From positions 3,224,001 through 3,288,000 of the forward strand of contig BTPP01000005.1 in assembly GCA_037102815.1 (NCBI GenBank): a stretch of 64,000 nucleotides of DNA. Reading direction: 5' to 3'. The stretch comes from Neurospora intermedia. Lineage: Eukaryota > Ascomycota > Sordariomycetes > Sordariales > Sordariaceae. Below the pieces are notes generated by a model that saw only the letters and a list, made by a program, of their open reading frames with translations, had not been told where the DNA came from and ran no database searches. Below are positions 52,695 through 64,000 of this stretch, in pieces (the first letter of the stretch is position 1; each line of letters starts with the position of its first letter). Made by a program: the position numbers and the translations under genes.

Positions 52695-53583
52695 GGTCGG
52701 GTTTCGAGTAGCTCCGCGAGACCACCGATATGGAGGTTTTTTTTGCGAAAGAAAACCGACCGTATATACTGGATCTCTAAATTCGTGCTGCGCAGGATGA
52801 AAGCGGCCGTCAGAAATGGTCGATGATTTGGAACACAAGCAAGAGTGAGATGAAGTGACAATTGAGAATAGACACAGACAGCACCTAGGCTTTGAGTTGG
52901 CACGGTGGTCTAGATAGAAAGGATCAAGGACAAAATGAGCCCGATGAGAGTGTAGGGCAGAGCAACTAAGACATACGTATTAACTGTTACAAGTTATGTG
53001 ATATCGATAGTGGCCTATGTAGATCTATGAGGCCATCAAGGTTCACGGACTTTTTTGGTGTGTGAGCTTTGAGAAAGGAAGTGTGCTGTTGTACATACAA
53101 GGGAAGTGGAAGTAAACAGGTACCTGCCCAGAACAGGCCAAGCCCCCCCAACCTTCCCCACTCTGAATAGGAGATCTCTATGACGCTTATGCATCTATCG
53201 GGGCTACCTTATTGCATGAACTAGAGAACTTAACGACGCGCTTTGGGTTCTTCAACACTGCAACCACCCCTAAGATACAACATCATGTTCCTTTCCACAC
53301 TAACAGCTTTTTATCAACTTAGCTACTCATACAAGCCCTCCAGTTGAACTTTTTGGAGGAACCGCAAAATTACGTGTCGCTGGTTGTTCCCTTGTTTGGC
53401 ATACTCGCCTCCTGAACCTCGACCCAGACCCTTTTTCCTCTCAACCGGCCAACAGGTAAAATCCTACATTATTTAGGCAATTCATTTTCCACAGCCAAGA
53501 CGATGTTCCTCTGAAACCCAGAAACATGATCCTGATATCCAGTTGAAAGCAATCGTATCCAGCAGATCAGCATCGGCGAGTGC
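52695..53583. other. Gap: dsc3 promoter side and 3' side of GTPase gene
   Basis: About 890 bases; both genes are on the minus strand. Nothing is recognised besides short homopolymer runs. Confidence 0.5.
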
Positions 53584-55752
53584 CTAGAAGTGACGGCTCC
53601 ACGCACGGCCTGAAGTCGGGCCATTCGGGAATCCACACAGCGCATCAACCATGACCTTGCCCGCATCCTTGACCGTCTCCTTAGCCTTGTCGCGACGCTT
53701 TCCATGGGCAAAGCCTATCTCCTTCTTTCTCATGTGGTTCAGGGTAAAGTTGACAATGCCGCGGAATGCGTCGTCAACGTTCTCACCCGTCTTGGCCGAG
53801 CATTCGCCATAGCCGGCAACACGGGAGTGGTAGGCTGCGCTGCGGCCCATGTCGGCCATTACAGGCTCCTTTCGAGGCAGAAAGCTGAGGCCGAGAGGCG
53901 GGAAGGCAGGGCGGAGATCTTTCTTGAGGCCGAGGAGAAAGCGAGGGCAATCGATGAGGGAGCGGTCGAGTTTGGGTTTCCACTGGAAAAGACATTGGGT
54001 TAGGTTACCTAAGCGGTTTCATCCTGAAAACCATGGTGCAGACGTACCGTATCGCAAATGGACGGAAGATTCTTGACGTCCTCGATGCTGTAGCAGAGGA
54101 TGGCAGCTTGGAAAAAGTTGGAGGCTAGCTGGGTGGTCCGCTCATTGGCAATGTTACCTGGGAAGTCCCAGAGCTCGATGGTGACGAGCTTTCCGTCATC
54201 AGCGATGATGGAGAAACTATGATAATCCGTAGCATGGGACGAGGGAGCGGTTGGGATTTGGTGGTCGGTAATCGGCGAGTGTTGAGGAGTGACGTCTGGT
54301 ATCTTTTCCTAGATTGGATGTTAGCAGGTCTTTTGTGGTAGGTGTCAATGGCAAGTGCCTACTTACCTCGACAAATTCTCCAGAAACAAGACGACTATTC
54401 ACTTTGCGTTAGCATCTTTCCCCATTCCCATTATTATGGCGAGAGTACTCACTTGGCCAACGCCGTCTTGCCTGCGTTAGCATCACCAACCAGGCAAATT
54501 TTGATCTTTCTCTCCTGTACAGAAGAGCCTGAGACGGAGCGCAACTTTTCAGAGCCAGGCACCCACGACCAGGAGCTCAGTCGGCTCAACACCTCTCGAG
54601 TGCCGACAGATGGAGTACCTGCTCGCTTGGAAGCACGGCTGCTTCTGATACTCCTCAGGCTCATCTTGGACAAGCCACGCTTGAGAGTGTTGGTAAGCTT
54701 GCTGCGCTTGGAAGCAGGTCGCTCCAGCGTGTCGACTTGGGAGTCCTGGACCAACCGTTAGCGGCCACTTTATCTACGTTATGGTGCTGGGCTAAGGATG
54801 GACGCACAGCTTGACGCTTGATGCTCCTCCGCTTGGGAACGCTAAGCATAGAGTCGTCCACCTTCGGCCAAATGGTCTTCGCATCGTCCTCCTTGACAAT
54901 TTCAGTCTTGACCTGGTTCAGTTTGATCTCCCTCAGGATAGTAGGCTTTATAGGGGTGGGTTTGCGAATGCGGCGATACTTCGGGGCGTCGTACTGGTTT
55001 TCCTTGTCTGAGTCGCCGCCGTCTTCTATCTCCATCATAGCATAACGAACGACGGTGGACGCCAATCCGGATTCATCAGTTTGAAGTTCGGCACCGCTCA
55101 ATTCGGTGTCGTTTCTTTCTGGTTCGTGTTCCACGGGGTCCTCATAGATTATGAAGTCGTCATTCTCGACACCCGCCAACCAGTCGTCCATCCTGTCGGT
55201 GGCTAAGAATTCAACACCGCCTCTGTCGTCAACAAGCGCTACGCCATACATGGGCACCGGATCCTTAATCTGGTGGTCGATGTTGTCGCAAGGCCTATGG
55301 GATCGGGAGTACGAGTGTATGTGCCTTTGACTCTGGTGGTGGTGGTGGTTCTGGAGACCCGATGAAGGTGCCTTAGTACGAGTCTTGATGTTCTGAATCT
55401 CGCGCAAATCCAAGCCAGGGATGTTTGTTTCGAATTGGCGATTCGGATGATAGTCTCTATGGGGTCTGGAAGGGGCCCGGCCCGCCCTCGAGGACGTATG
55501 ATGGACTTCTGAGGTTGAAGGGTGAGGGAAAGGACTGTGAGATTGATAGCGCGCTGATTGATCACCGCCTGCCTTGGTTGCTGGAGACGAGTCAAGCTGT
55601 TTGGCAGGACAAAGGCGGGGAGGGACCCGCAACTTGAAGCTATACGGAGCCGATTCATAGCCCGGTGACGGAGGTGGTCGCATTCCGTTGGCGGGAAGGG
55701 GATGACCACCGACCATACGCAACGGTATGCTAGGAGTTGGCGATCGCACCAT
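53584..55752 (-). CDS. Rho-like GTPase with 400-residue N-terminal extension
   Basis: Five exons, 55752-54808, 54745-54453, 54394-54367, 54308-54048 and 53982-53584, give 641 residues; exon 3 is only 28 nt. Donors are GTGCGT, GTGAGT, GTAAGT and GTACGT; frames agree. Residues 1-395 are disordered and rich in His, Pro, Ser and basic residues. The G domain follows: G1 GDANAGKT (402-409), switch I Thr429 in IPDVT, G3 WDFPGN (DxxG at 470-473), G4 region GLKKDLR, the Rho-type insert-like KEPVMADMGRSAAYHS, and G5 ECSAKTGE. It matches Rho more than Ras or Rab. Oddities: Asn474 replaces the catalytic Gln, G4 lacks the usual Thr/Asn before KxD, and the C-terminus (GRAWSRHF) has no CAAX box. It may be slow in hydrolysis and not prenylated. 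The partner or pathway is unknown. Confidence 0.87.
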
Positions 55753-56947
55753 GTTGGCGGCGACGGTGGAGAAGAGCAAGAAGGACTAGAAGCTGTATCA
55801 ATGATGAAGGGAAAAAGTGCTGGAACAAGACGGTTGATTGAAGAAGAAAGAGGGGTGCAAACTATCTTGATCGGATGTCTGGTTGTTTGCTGGGGTGATC
55901 AAGGTCGCGAATGCAAAGAATGGACAAAAAACTGAGAACAAGGCCCTCGCGAAACAATCTAGCTGCAAATTCGCAAGCACCTAACCACAGCCAACTCTGA
56001 TCCAAGCAAAAAAAAGACACAGCAAGCTGAACAAACTGTGGCTGGTGCAGAGATCGGGCCGGCAAAAGGTGGAATGGTTTTGAAAGGTCCTTGGGCAGGC
56101 TAGTTGGGATGGAAGGCGAAAGTTATCTGGTTGCCCTAGGAGACATCAGCGACAGGCGGACGACACATTCACGCAGGAACTCGATCGAAGCAACCGGATG
56201 ATGGTTTCGGTTTCAGTTAACCATGTCGTTTTCGCTGGATGACATCAGGCCTGATGATAAGATGGACAAGCAAACGGTGAAGAACATAAAAAACATATTG
56301 GTCGTCGAGTGTCGATGGTTATCATCGAATCCCGCAGAAGTTGTGTGACTTACTCAAGGTCTGCCAACCACTTAAGCAAGGTCAAGACTGGAATTCCCGA
56401 GTTCACATAGAGGTATGTATCTCGACGTCTCGGTATTAATTATCATCCTCAACCAACCTGTTCCGTTAAGTCGAGTTGAAGAAGTGGCCTACTCTTGCAA
56501 CTAGTCTGTTATCTGGTACAGTCCAGATATCTTCTGCTCTGAATCTATTCTTTCTTCTATCTTGAGAGATGATCCTCCAATTCAAGCTGATAATGCAAGA
56601 TACAAGAGCCAGTGACCAAGAGGGATGTTGTTGATATGTTGGGTATATGCATAATTGTATATGCAACTATCACAGTAACCATACATACACGGGCACTACA
56701 TATCGTGCCGCCCGGCAGGAGCCGGCATAAGCCCCACTTCCCCGGATTGCGACATTTGAGCGGAGAAGGGATTCCGTGTTGCGAGGCCCGATTACGGAGT
56801 CATACTGACTGCTGTAGTGTATCAAAAGCGTAATGGTGCAATAACCCGTGAAAGATAAAAAGGTTTACGCATCCCAATACAATTACAGTATTACCTCTTC
56901 TGTTAACCAACTTGCCTTGTCCCTGTGACTCTGTCGTTTTTGTCTTC
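55753..56947. other. Divergent promoter region, GTPase and aminotransferase genes
   Basis: 1.2 kb between two 5' ends. No gene is seen. The region near the GTPase start has an open frame upstream of the ATG only from a TTG. Confidence 0.5.
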
Positions 56948-58415
56948 ATGAGCGGATTGCTGCTCCCAATCCTCCGTCGGCCTTCGTCATTGATTTCCAC
57001 TGGCTTTGTCGTGAAATCACCTCAATCACTTCTTCAACCACAGCGTCATCATCTTCACTACTCCTCCCGCCTAATGAGCGCAAAACTTAAGCCCGCCGCC
57101 CGCGTGGCCGGCAACCGCCAGGATGTTTGGTGAGTGATCATGAGAAGAAGCTTCACTTATACTGGGAAGAGAATGGCTTGGCTAACATGTGGAGTTCAGG
57201 ACCATCGTCAACGAGGCCGCCGCCGCCTCGCCCAGACAGCCCATCGTCAACATGGGCCAGGGTTTCTTTGGCTACAACCCTCCCGAATTCATCCTGAACG
57301 CGGCCAAGAAGGCTCTGGACAGAGTCGAATGCAACCAGTACTCCCCAACCCGCGGCCGCCCTAGGCTAAGGAAGGCCCTCTCCAAGGCCTATGCGCCTCA
57401 CTGGGGGCGTGAGCTGGATCCAGAGACCGAGATCACCATCACTACGGGCGCCAACGAGGGTATGCTCAGCGCCTTCATGGCCTTCATCGAGCCGGGTGAC
57501 GAGGTTATTGTGTTTGAGCCTTTCTTCGACCAGTATATCAGCAACATCGAGATGCCCGGCGGCAAGATCGTGTATGTGCCCATGCACCCGCCCAAGGAGG
57601 GCCACATCAAGACGCTGTCGGCGTCCGAGTGGACCATCGACTTTGACGAGCTGGAGCGCGCCGTCACTCCGCGCACCAAGATGCTCGTCATCAACACCCC
57701 GCACAACCCTGTCGGCAAAGTCTTCTCGCGCGCCGAGCTCGAGCGCATCGCCGACCTGTGCGTCAAGAACCAGATCATCATTCTCTCGGATGAAGTCTAT
57801 GACCGCCTCTTTTACACCCCCTTTACCCGCATGGCTACCTTGTCCCCCGAGGTCGAGAAGATCACCCTCACCGTCGGCTCCGCCGGCAAGAACTTTTACG
57901 CCACCGGCTGGCGCGTCGGCTGGCTCATGGGCCCCGCCGAGCTGATTCAGTACGTGGCCGCCGCGCACACACGCATCTGCTACTCGTCCGTCTCGCCCCT
58001 CCAAGAAGCCTGCGCCATCGGCTTCGAGGAGGCCGACCAACAGGGCTTCTGGACGCAGTGCATCGAGGATATGCAGAACAAGATGAGCCGGTTCAACGCT
58101 ATCTGGGACGAGCTCGGCCTGCCGTACTCAATCCCCGAGGGCGGGTACTTTGTCATGGCCAACTTGAACAAGGTAGAGATTCCTGAGGGGTACCCCTTCC
58201 CGCCGCATGTGGCGGAGCGCCCGAGGGATTTCAAGCTGGCGTGGTTCTTGATTCAGGAGCTGGGCGTCGCGGCAATCCCACCCAGTGAGTTTTATACGGA
58301 TGTGAATGCGCATATTGTGGAGGACTGGTTGCGGTTCGCGGTGTGCAAGCCTGATGAGGTGTTGGAGGATGCTAAGGAGAGGCTGAGGGGATTGAAGAAG
58401 TTTATTAAGCAGTAA
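56948..58415 (+). CDS. bna3: Kynurenine aminotransferase-like PLP enzyme (Bna3 type)
   Basis: Two exons, 56948-57129 and 57200-58415, give 465 residues; the intron starts GTGAGT, has GCTAAC and ends TTCAG (phase 2). It belongs to the class I aminotransferases: NMGQGFFGYNPPEFI, NQYSPTRGRPRLRKAL, TTGANEGMLSAFMAF, NTPHNPVGKVFSR, ILSDEVYDRLFY, and the PLP-binding Lys291 in GSAGKNFYATGWRVGW, with WLRFAVCKPDE at the end. Yeast Bna3 and mammalian KYAT make kynurenic acid from kynurenine; other 2-oxo-acid reactions are possible. Residues 1-42 (MSGLLLPILRRPSSLISTGF) look like a mitochondrial presequence. A second in-frame ATG at 57074 would give a form without it. Confidence 0.93.
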
Positions 58416-58702
58416 AAGGGGGAATAGTGATGGTGGTCATAGATCTTGCGATGATTTGAACAGAGGATTTTGGAAAGACAATACCTTTGCTACTATACGG
58501 TGAACTTCCATATGATGGCATTTCAGACAGTCAGAGTGCGTGTTGTCTTCCTTTTGCCCCTCAAAACACATTTTAAGGACCTATCAGGTAGGGCTTAATT
58601 GAAACGGTCTAATAGCATTTAGAGCACAGCCAAACTCCTGAAACCCCATTTTTCTGTGCCATGAGTGGTGATCAGTCCTCATTTCACATTTATTTTCTAA
58701 CG
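58416..58702. other. Convergent 3' gap, aminotransferase and aldehyde dehydrogenase
   Basis: 287 bases between the stops; no feature seen. Confidence 0.6.
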
Positions 58703-60212
58703 TTACTTGGCAAAATGAATGCTCTGGGTATACGAGTAAGACAGAAGACCTTGCTTGCCCATTTCACCGCCAAAGCCACTGTCCTTGAAGCCGGAGAAGT
58801 AGGCGCCCATGTGTGGCCTTTCAGGTTTGTTGATCCAGACACCCCCGGCTTCCAGACGACGAGCAATCCGTTCCGCTTGAGCCAGGTCGGAGGAGTAAAC
58901 GGAAGCACCAAGCCCAGCATTGGTCAAGTTGGAGCGGTTGATAACATCGTCTTCGTCGGACCAGCTCATCACAGGGAGAATGGGTCCTGCAAGAGCGCAT
59001 GACTAGTCAGTGAACCACTACACATCAAACCCGACAAGAACATAGATGAGACTTACCAAACTGTTCTTCCTTAACCAACACCGCATCGTCTGGCGGTCCC
59101 TTAACAATCGTCGGCTCTAACCAAAACCCCTTCTTCCCCTCCGCATTCCCACCCTCCCTCACCTCGCCTCCCGCCACGATCTCATACCCCTTCCCTTTAC
59201 AATCCTCGACGATCGTCTTGACCGTCTCAAATTGGACCTTATTACTCACTGGCCCAAACACACTAGGAACACTCGGATCCTCCACTACGGTATAATTCCC
59301 CTTGACCTCCTCCACTAACCGCCTCACAAACTCCTCATACACACTTTCATGCACATATACCCTCTTGGTAGCCACACACACCTGCCCAGCATTGAAAAAT
59401 GCACCACTAGCCACATTTTCCACGGCTTTTGGCAAGTCGGCATCCGCACAAACAATACAAGCATTGTTCCCTGCCAACTCCAGCGTGACCTTTTTGAGCG
59501 TCTTGGCGCAGGCCGCCATGACTGCTTTACCTACCGCAATCGTGCCCGTAAAACTCACTTTTGCGATGCCCGGATGCAACGTCATCATCTGACCTAGATC
59601 CGCGCCGCCGTTGAGGACTTGCAGGACACCAGGTGGCAAGATGCCGCGAGCCAGCTCGATCCATTTCATCACAGCATAAGGTGTGAAGGGCGAGGGTTTG
59701 ACGATGACGCAGTTGCCCGTGACCAGCGACGAAACGACTTTTATGCTGGACAGGATCAGGGGAAAATTCCAGGGACAGATGGCGGCTACGACGCCGAGGG
59801 GAACGTGCGTGGCGATGATCTTGACGGTTTCATCTTCATATTGGATGTGGTCGGATAAAGCGTTGGCGGGTTGGGCGTAGTGAAGGCATTGGGCAATGGA
59901 AGTGCGGACGTCGAGCTCCGAGAGGAGCAGGGACTTGCCGGATTCGCGAGCGAGGATCTGGGAGAGAAGCGGGAGGTGGTCTTCGAGGTTGGTGGCGAGC
60001 TTGGTGAGGAGTGCTTGGCGCTCGGAGAGGGGGGTGAGCTTCCAGGTTTTGAAGGCGGTTTGGGCAGAGGCGACGGCGTCTTCGAAGTCGGCGGGAGAGG
60101 CAATAGGACAGGGCCAGAGGGGAGATTCGGTTCGGGGGTCGGTGACGGTGTGGTTGGTGGGGGAGGAGCGGAGGGTATCGTTGATTATGTTGTGGAATTC
60201 AAGTTCTTCCAT
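58703..60212 (-). CDS. NAD(P)-dependent aldehyde dehydrogenase
   Basis: Two exons, 60212-59057 and 58986-58703, give 479 residues; the intron starts GTAAGT, ends TTGCAG and is phase 1, joining EEQFGPILPVMSW. The ALDH fold is complete: ICPWNFPL with oxyanion Asn149, KPSPFTPYAV, the cofactor-binding VSFTGTIAVGKAVM, Glu245 in TLELAGNNACIV, nucleophile Cys279 in NAGQVCVATKR, EEQFGPILPV and a C-terminal GFKDSGFGGEMGKQGL. LELAGN replaces the common LELGGK, which is also seen in some fungal members. No signal or presequence is evident, so it is probably cytosolic. The substrate is not readable; the family oxidises aldehydes to acids. Confidence 0.93.
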
Positions 60213-61728
60213 CTTGGTTCAAGGTCTGGTTCTCAACGCCGGGATGTGGTGAAGCTTGTAGTGAGAATATCAACAGAGATGATATCTAAAGGGGATCAAG
60301 TTTGTATTTAACATATCATATGAGGGCTATTACCACTACCTCTACATATTCGCAAGGTGTAGATCAACTTGAACTTTGCCTACACTAGTGTTTCCCTCTC
60401 GACGACGATCAACCACGCTTCCATAGTAACACGCTGCCACGATATTGAGCGGATATACGACCCCGGCTTGTACTGCATGGCCTTTTTGCTCAACCGGGTC
60501 AAGATATACCCGGTGAACTTAACCACGATGGCATTATGTAGCTCGATTGAGGTTGTGAATGAGGAGAATGCCCGTCGACTGGTCTTTATAGGAAGTGTTC
60601 CTTGTCAGTGCATAGCCGCGATGCGGAGAAGGAGGGGCGGGGGGTTCCCATTGTTTGGCTTCCATGCGTCAAAGCGACGGCAGATGGTGGTCATGACCCT
60701 ATTCGCAAGTGATGCCAAGGGAAGAGTATGCTTGAAGTGTGTATGTAAGGGGGGCCAGTACCCGTTGATCATCTCAGGTCGTAGTGTATAAGCGCCAGGA
60801 TGGCAAAGAACATTTAGTCATCATGTGCAACGGCAGCTAACGAGAACATGTTGTCGACCTGTTGAGGTTTGTGAAAGTGAAATTTGGAGAGGGACGGCGA
60901 CAGGGAGGGGACAGGGACACTGCAAAGAGGGGAAGCCAAAGGGTTAGGGTCAAAGGCAAGTGGAGTGCTCCGAAAGCCCAAAGCTGGAGAGCTGAAGACG
61001 GCACACAGCGAACTTGGAGTGAAAACAGAGGGGACCGACGGTGGCGGAACCGGCCGAAGACGAAGACCCCGACCTGCGCACAATCTGTGCATTCTCAGAT
61101 GGCAACTTCCGCGAGTCTGAGACTGTGGGGGAAGGTGTTCGTCCGACGCCGTTTTATTACCCCACTTCGACTTTATTGACGGCCTTCCATGTCCCTCATG
61201 TCGCCTTTCCTTTGATAAGCTTTGATCCTTTCCTGGAGTTCTGATTTGCTCCGTCCCAGGTGATAGTACCTATCTCTCCCACGTCCACCGTGGAGCCGCT
61301 CTCTGCCGCCTTTTGTGAGGCTTGGACATAGTGTACTGTATGTAGTGTACCTGATCGGGGCACACCGACCTCAAGGCTCCCCCCCCAAAAAGGATAACAA
61401 CGGGCACTATTCGGTCCTCGAGTGGGTTGCCACCTAACTGTGGCTTCCCTCGGCACTCCCATCATGTTTGACACTTGGTTATCTATAATCAATGGATGGA
61501 ACGCACTGATAGACAAGTGTTTCACTAACAAGCAACATCTGGTCAACTGTTTTCCCCGATCCAACCTCGTTGGGCTTACTTTTCTTCTTCCGAACCCTTC
61601 CACTTGTGAAGATTTGCATTCTGCATTCTGCTTTTAATCTTCTTTTTTCTGGGTCAACACCAAAAGGGACCACTTGTCTTGTTATCCGTTCTTGTTGTTG
61701 TGTGTCCCCAGCTTCTTTCATCCAGACC
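60213..61728. other. 1.5 kb divergent region, aldehyde dehydrogenase and xdh-1
   Basis: Two 5' ends flank it. The right half carries seven GATA/TATC cores (listed separately). No protein gene is seen. Confidence 0.5.
61214..61686 (+). promoter_or_regulatory. Cluster of GATA cores upstream of xdh-1
   Basis: GATA occurs at 61214, 61262, 61393 and 61508; TATC at 61271, 61480 and 61683. Chance would give about four in this length, so the enrichment is modest. In Neurospora, purine catabolic genes including xanthine dehydrogenase respond to nitrogen through the GATA factor NIT-2, which favours pairs of sites; 61262 and 61271 form such a pair. Confidence 0.45.
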
Positions 61729-64000
61729 ATGGCTCCGAGCGCTGTCCCCGTGGAGTCGGGCGCCACCCCTCTAGACTTGGGATCACTGCCCGGATCCCTA
61801 ACGACGACATTCGACGACACTCTTCGTTTTTACCTCAACGGCACCCGGGTGGTCTTGGATGATATCGACCCGGAAATCACTTTGTTGGAATACCTTCGTG
61901 GTATTGGTTTGACGGGCACAAAACTGTATGTTTGCCACTCAGGTTTATGTGGTCAACTTCAGGCCGTTAGGTAGCCAACTGACATTCCCCCCCTGACAGC
62001 GGCTGTGGAGAGGGTGGGTGTGGAGCATGCACTGTTGTCGTCTCCCAGTTCAACCCAACAACAAACAAAATTTACCATGCCAGTGTAAACGCCTGTCTGG
62101 CACCATTAGTATCTGTCGACGGCAAGCATGTCATCACTGTCGAGGGTATCGGCAACGTCAAGAAGCCACATCCCGCCCAGGAACGGGTGGCAAAGGGTAA
62201 TGGCTCCCAGTGCGGTTTCTGTACGCCCGGCATCGTCATGAGCTTGTACGCTCTTCTGCGTAACAATGACAACCCCTCAGAACACGACATCGAAGAGGCT
62301 TTTGATGGAAACCTCTGCAGGTGTACCGGATACCGCCCTATCCTAGACGCTGCTCACACTTTCACCAAGAAGGCACCTTCGGCTTGCGGTAACAGCAAGG
62401 CGAATGGCGGCAGTGGATGCTGTATGGATGGAGGTGGTGGTGGTGGCTGCGGAGGAGCAAATCAGAACGGAGACGACCAGCCTATCAAGCGCTTCACGCC
62501 TCCAGGATTCATCGAGTACAACCCAGAGACCGAGCTCATCTTCCCTCCAGCACTCAAGAAGCAGGAGTTTAGGCCACTTTCGTTTGGAAACAGGCGGAAA
62601 CGATGGTTCCGTCCTACCAAGCTGGAGCAGCTGCTTGAGATCAAGAAAGTGTACCCGAATGCCAAGATTATTGGTGGCAGCACGGAAACACAAATCGAGA
62701 TCAAGTTCAAGGCTCTTCAGTATCCCATTTCTGTCTTTGTTGGCGATATTCCCGAACTACGACAGTACTCCTTCAAGGAAAATTATCTCGAGGTGGGCGG
62801 CAACATCACTCTTACCGATCTGGAGAATGTCTGCCAGGAAGCCATCAAGCACTACGGAGAAAAGAGGGGGCAGATCTTCAATGCCATGTACAAACAGCTC
62901 AAGTACTTTGCTGGCAGGCAGATCAGAAATGTCGGTACACCAGCAGGGAACTTGGTGACTGCCTCGCCCATTTCCGACTTGAACCCAGTACTGCTGGCTG
63001 CTGATGCTGTTCTGGTGGCCAAGTCTCTCGGTGAAAAGGGAATCGTTGAGACCGAGATCCCCATGTCCCAGTTCTTTACTGGCTATCGCCGTACGGCACT
63101 TCCGCAGGACGCTATTCTGGCTGCCATCCGTGTCCCGCTAACTCGGGAGAAAAACGAGCTCTTCAGGGCTTATAAGCAGGCCAAGAGGAAGGATGACGAT
63201 ATTGCTATCGTGACTTCTGCCTTCAGAGTTCGCCTGGACGAGGACGGCATTGTCGACCAATGCAGCCTTGTCTACGGCGGTATGGCGCCTACAACCGTCG
63301 GTGCCAAGACGGCAAATTCGTATCTTCTGGGCAAGAAGTTCGCCGAACAAGAGACACTGGAAGGTGTCATGAATGCGTTGGAGCAGGACTTCAACCTTTC
63401 ATTCAGCGTACCGGGAGGCATGGCCACTTACAGAAAGTCGCTGGCCATTGGTCTCTTTTACCGATTCTACCACGAGTTTATGCTCATTCTAGGTAGTAGC
63501 GCCGATGAAGAAGTTGTACCCGAGCTGGAGAGGGAAATCTCTACTGGTCAGGAAGATAGAGAGGCGGCGGCTGCTTACATGCAGGAGACTGTTGGAAAGT
63601 CAAATCCTCATCTTGCGGCGCTGAAGCAGGTAACAGGAGAGGCTCAATATACTGACGACATCCCACCACTCAAGAACGAACTCTACGGTTGCCTGGTCCT
63701 CTCTACCAAGGCGCATGCCAAACTCTTGTCTGTCGACGCTTCAGCTGCGTTGGATATTCCAGGAGTTGTTGACTACATCGACAAGAATGACATGCCCAAT
63801 GCCGCAGCCAATCACTGGGGTGCCCCCCACTACCAAGAAGTCTTCTTCGCCGAAGACACGGTTTACACAGCTGGCCAGCCTATTGGTCTTATTGTTGCTA
63901 CATCGGCTGCCCGTGCTGCCGAGGGTGCCAGAGCTGTCAAGGTGGAATATGAGGAGTTGCCTGCCATTTACACCATGGAGGAGGCCATCGAGAAGGAGAG
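61729..64000 (+). CDS. xdh-1: Xanthine dehydrogenase, 5' part, cut by the window edge
   Basis: Exons 61729-61925 and 62000 to beyond 64000 encode residues 1-732; the intron starts GTATGT and ends GACAG (phase 2), rebuilding TGTKLGCGEGGCGACTVV. The N-terminal part has the two 2Fe-2S clusters: CGEGGCGAC, QCGFCTPGIVMS and LCRCTGYRPI. A linker with a GCC, six Gly and another Cys follows (about 205-225). The FAD domain has IIGGSTETQIEIKFKA and FAGRQIRNVGTPAGNLVTASPISDLNP. The molybdopterin domain starts with QVTGEAQYTDDIPP and has GQPIGLIVA. The full enzyme is about 1350-1400 residues and turns hypoxanthine and xanthine into uric acid in purine breakdown. It is open to the window edge with no stop. 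Confidence 0.97.

Noticed and set aside
57366-58040. A 224-residue minus-strand frame opposite the aminotransferase
   Set aside because: Antisense shadow in GC-rich third-position-biased coding DNA.
61422-61637. A 71-residue frame just upstream of xdh-1 as an extra N-terminal exon
   Set aside because: The enzyme is complete from ATG 61729, and the frame has no matching splice donor or conserved sequence.

Overview
The window looks like nuclear DNA of a filamentous ascomycete of the order Sordariales, most probably Neurospora or a close relative. Short introns (about 50-180 nt) carry GT..AG ends and CTRAC-type branch sequences, and the genes are GC-rich and spaced 0.2-3.5 kb apart. Nearly every readable product is a typical fungal protein. 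The left edge is an AT-rich block that resembles DNA decayed by repeat-induced point mutation (RIP). There is no virus, intact transposon, CRISPR array, operon or bacterial-type feature. The species call is an inference from these traits.

Left part (1-24 kb): an AT-rich edge and a GT/AC tract, a DUF3632-type gene, tRNA-Trp(CCA), a large Rab-GAP (TBC) gene, a one-pass membrane protein with a Cys-rich ectodomain, a gene-poor 3.2 kb gap, a short-chain dehydrogenase, a second gene-poor gap of 3.7 kb with a coding-like relic, a Siw14-type phosphatase with a C-terminal membrane segment, an Aim19-like protein and an ER J-protein (DNAJB12-like).

Middle part (24-46 kb): a MINDY deubiquitinase ending in a CAAX box, a 5-alpha-reductase-like ER enzyme, a small RecQ helicase convergent with a Cce1-type mitochondrial Holliday-junction resolvase, a gap holding a MITE-like palindromic element with telomere-like TTAGGG units, glutathione reductase (GC-AG intron, two possible starts), cytochrome c oxidase subunit COX8/VIIc, exocyst subunit Sec6, a PPR-type protein with an overlapping uORF, and mitoribosomal protein mS23 (Rsm25).

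Right part (46-64 kb): Alg14, an Ima1-type inner nuclear membrane protein, Dsc3, a Rho-like GTPase with a 400-residue N-terminal extension, a kynurenine-aminotransferase-like enzyme, an aldehyde dehydrogenase, and the first 732 residues of xanthine dehydrogenase, which runs off the right edge.

The genes do not form one pathway. Several serve mitochondria (Cce1, glutathione reductase, COX8, PPR protein, mS23, Aim19, the aminotransferase) and several the ER or nuclear envelope (J-protein, Alg14, Ima1, Dsc3, reductase). Exon boundaries were set by hand from splice signals, reading-frame continuity and protein-family conservation. Many long frames begin at TTG or GTG only because their true start or first exon lies elsewhere; I give the first supportable ATG.
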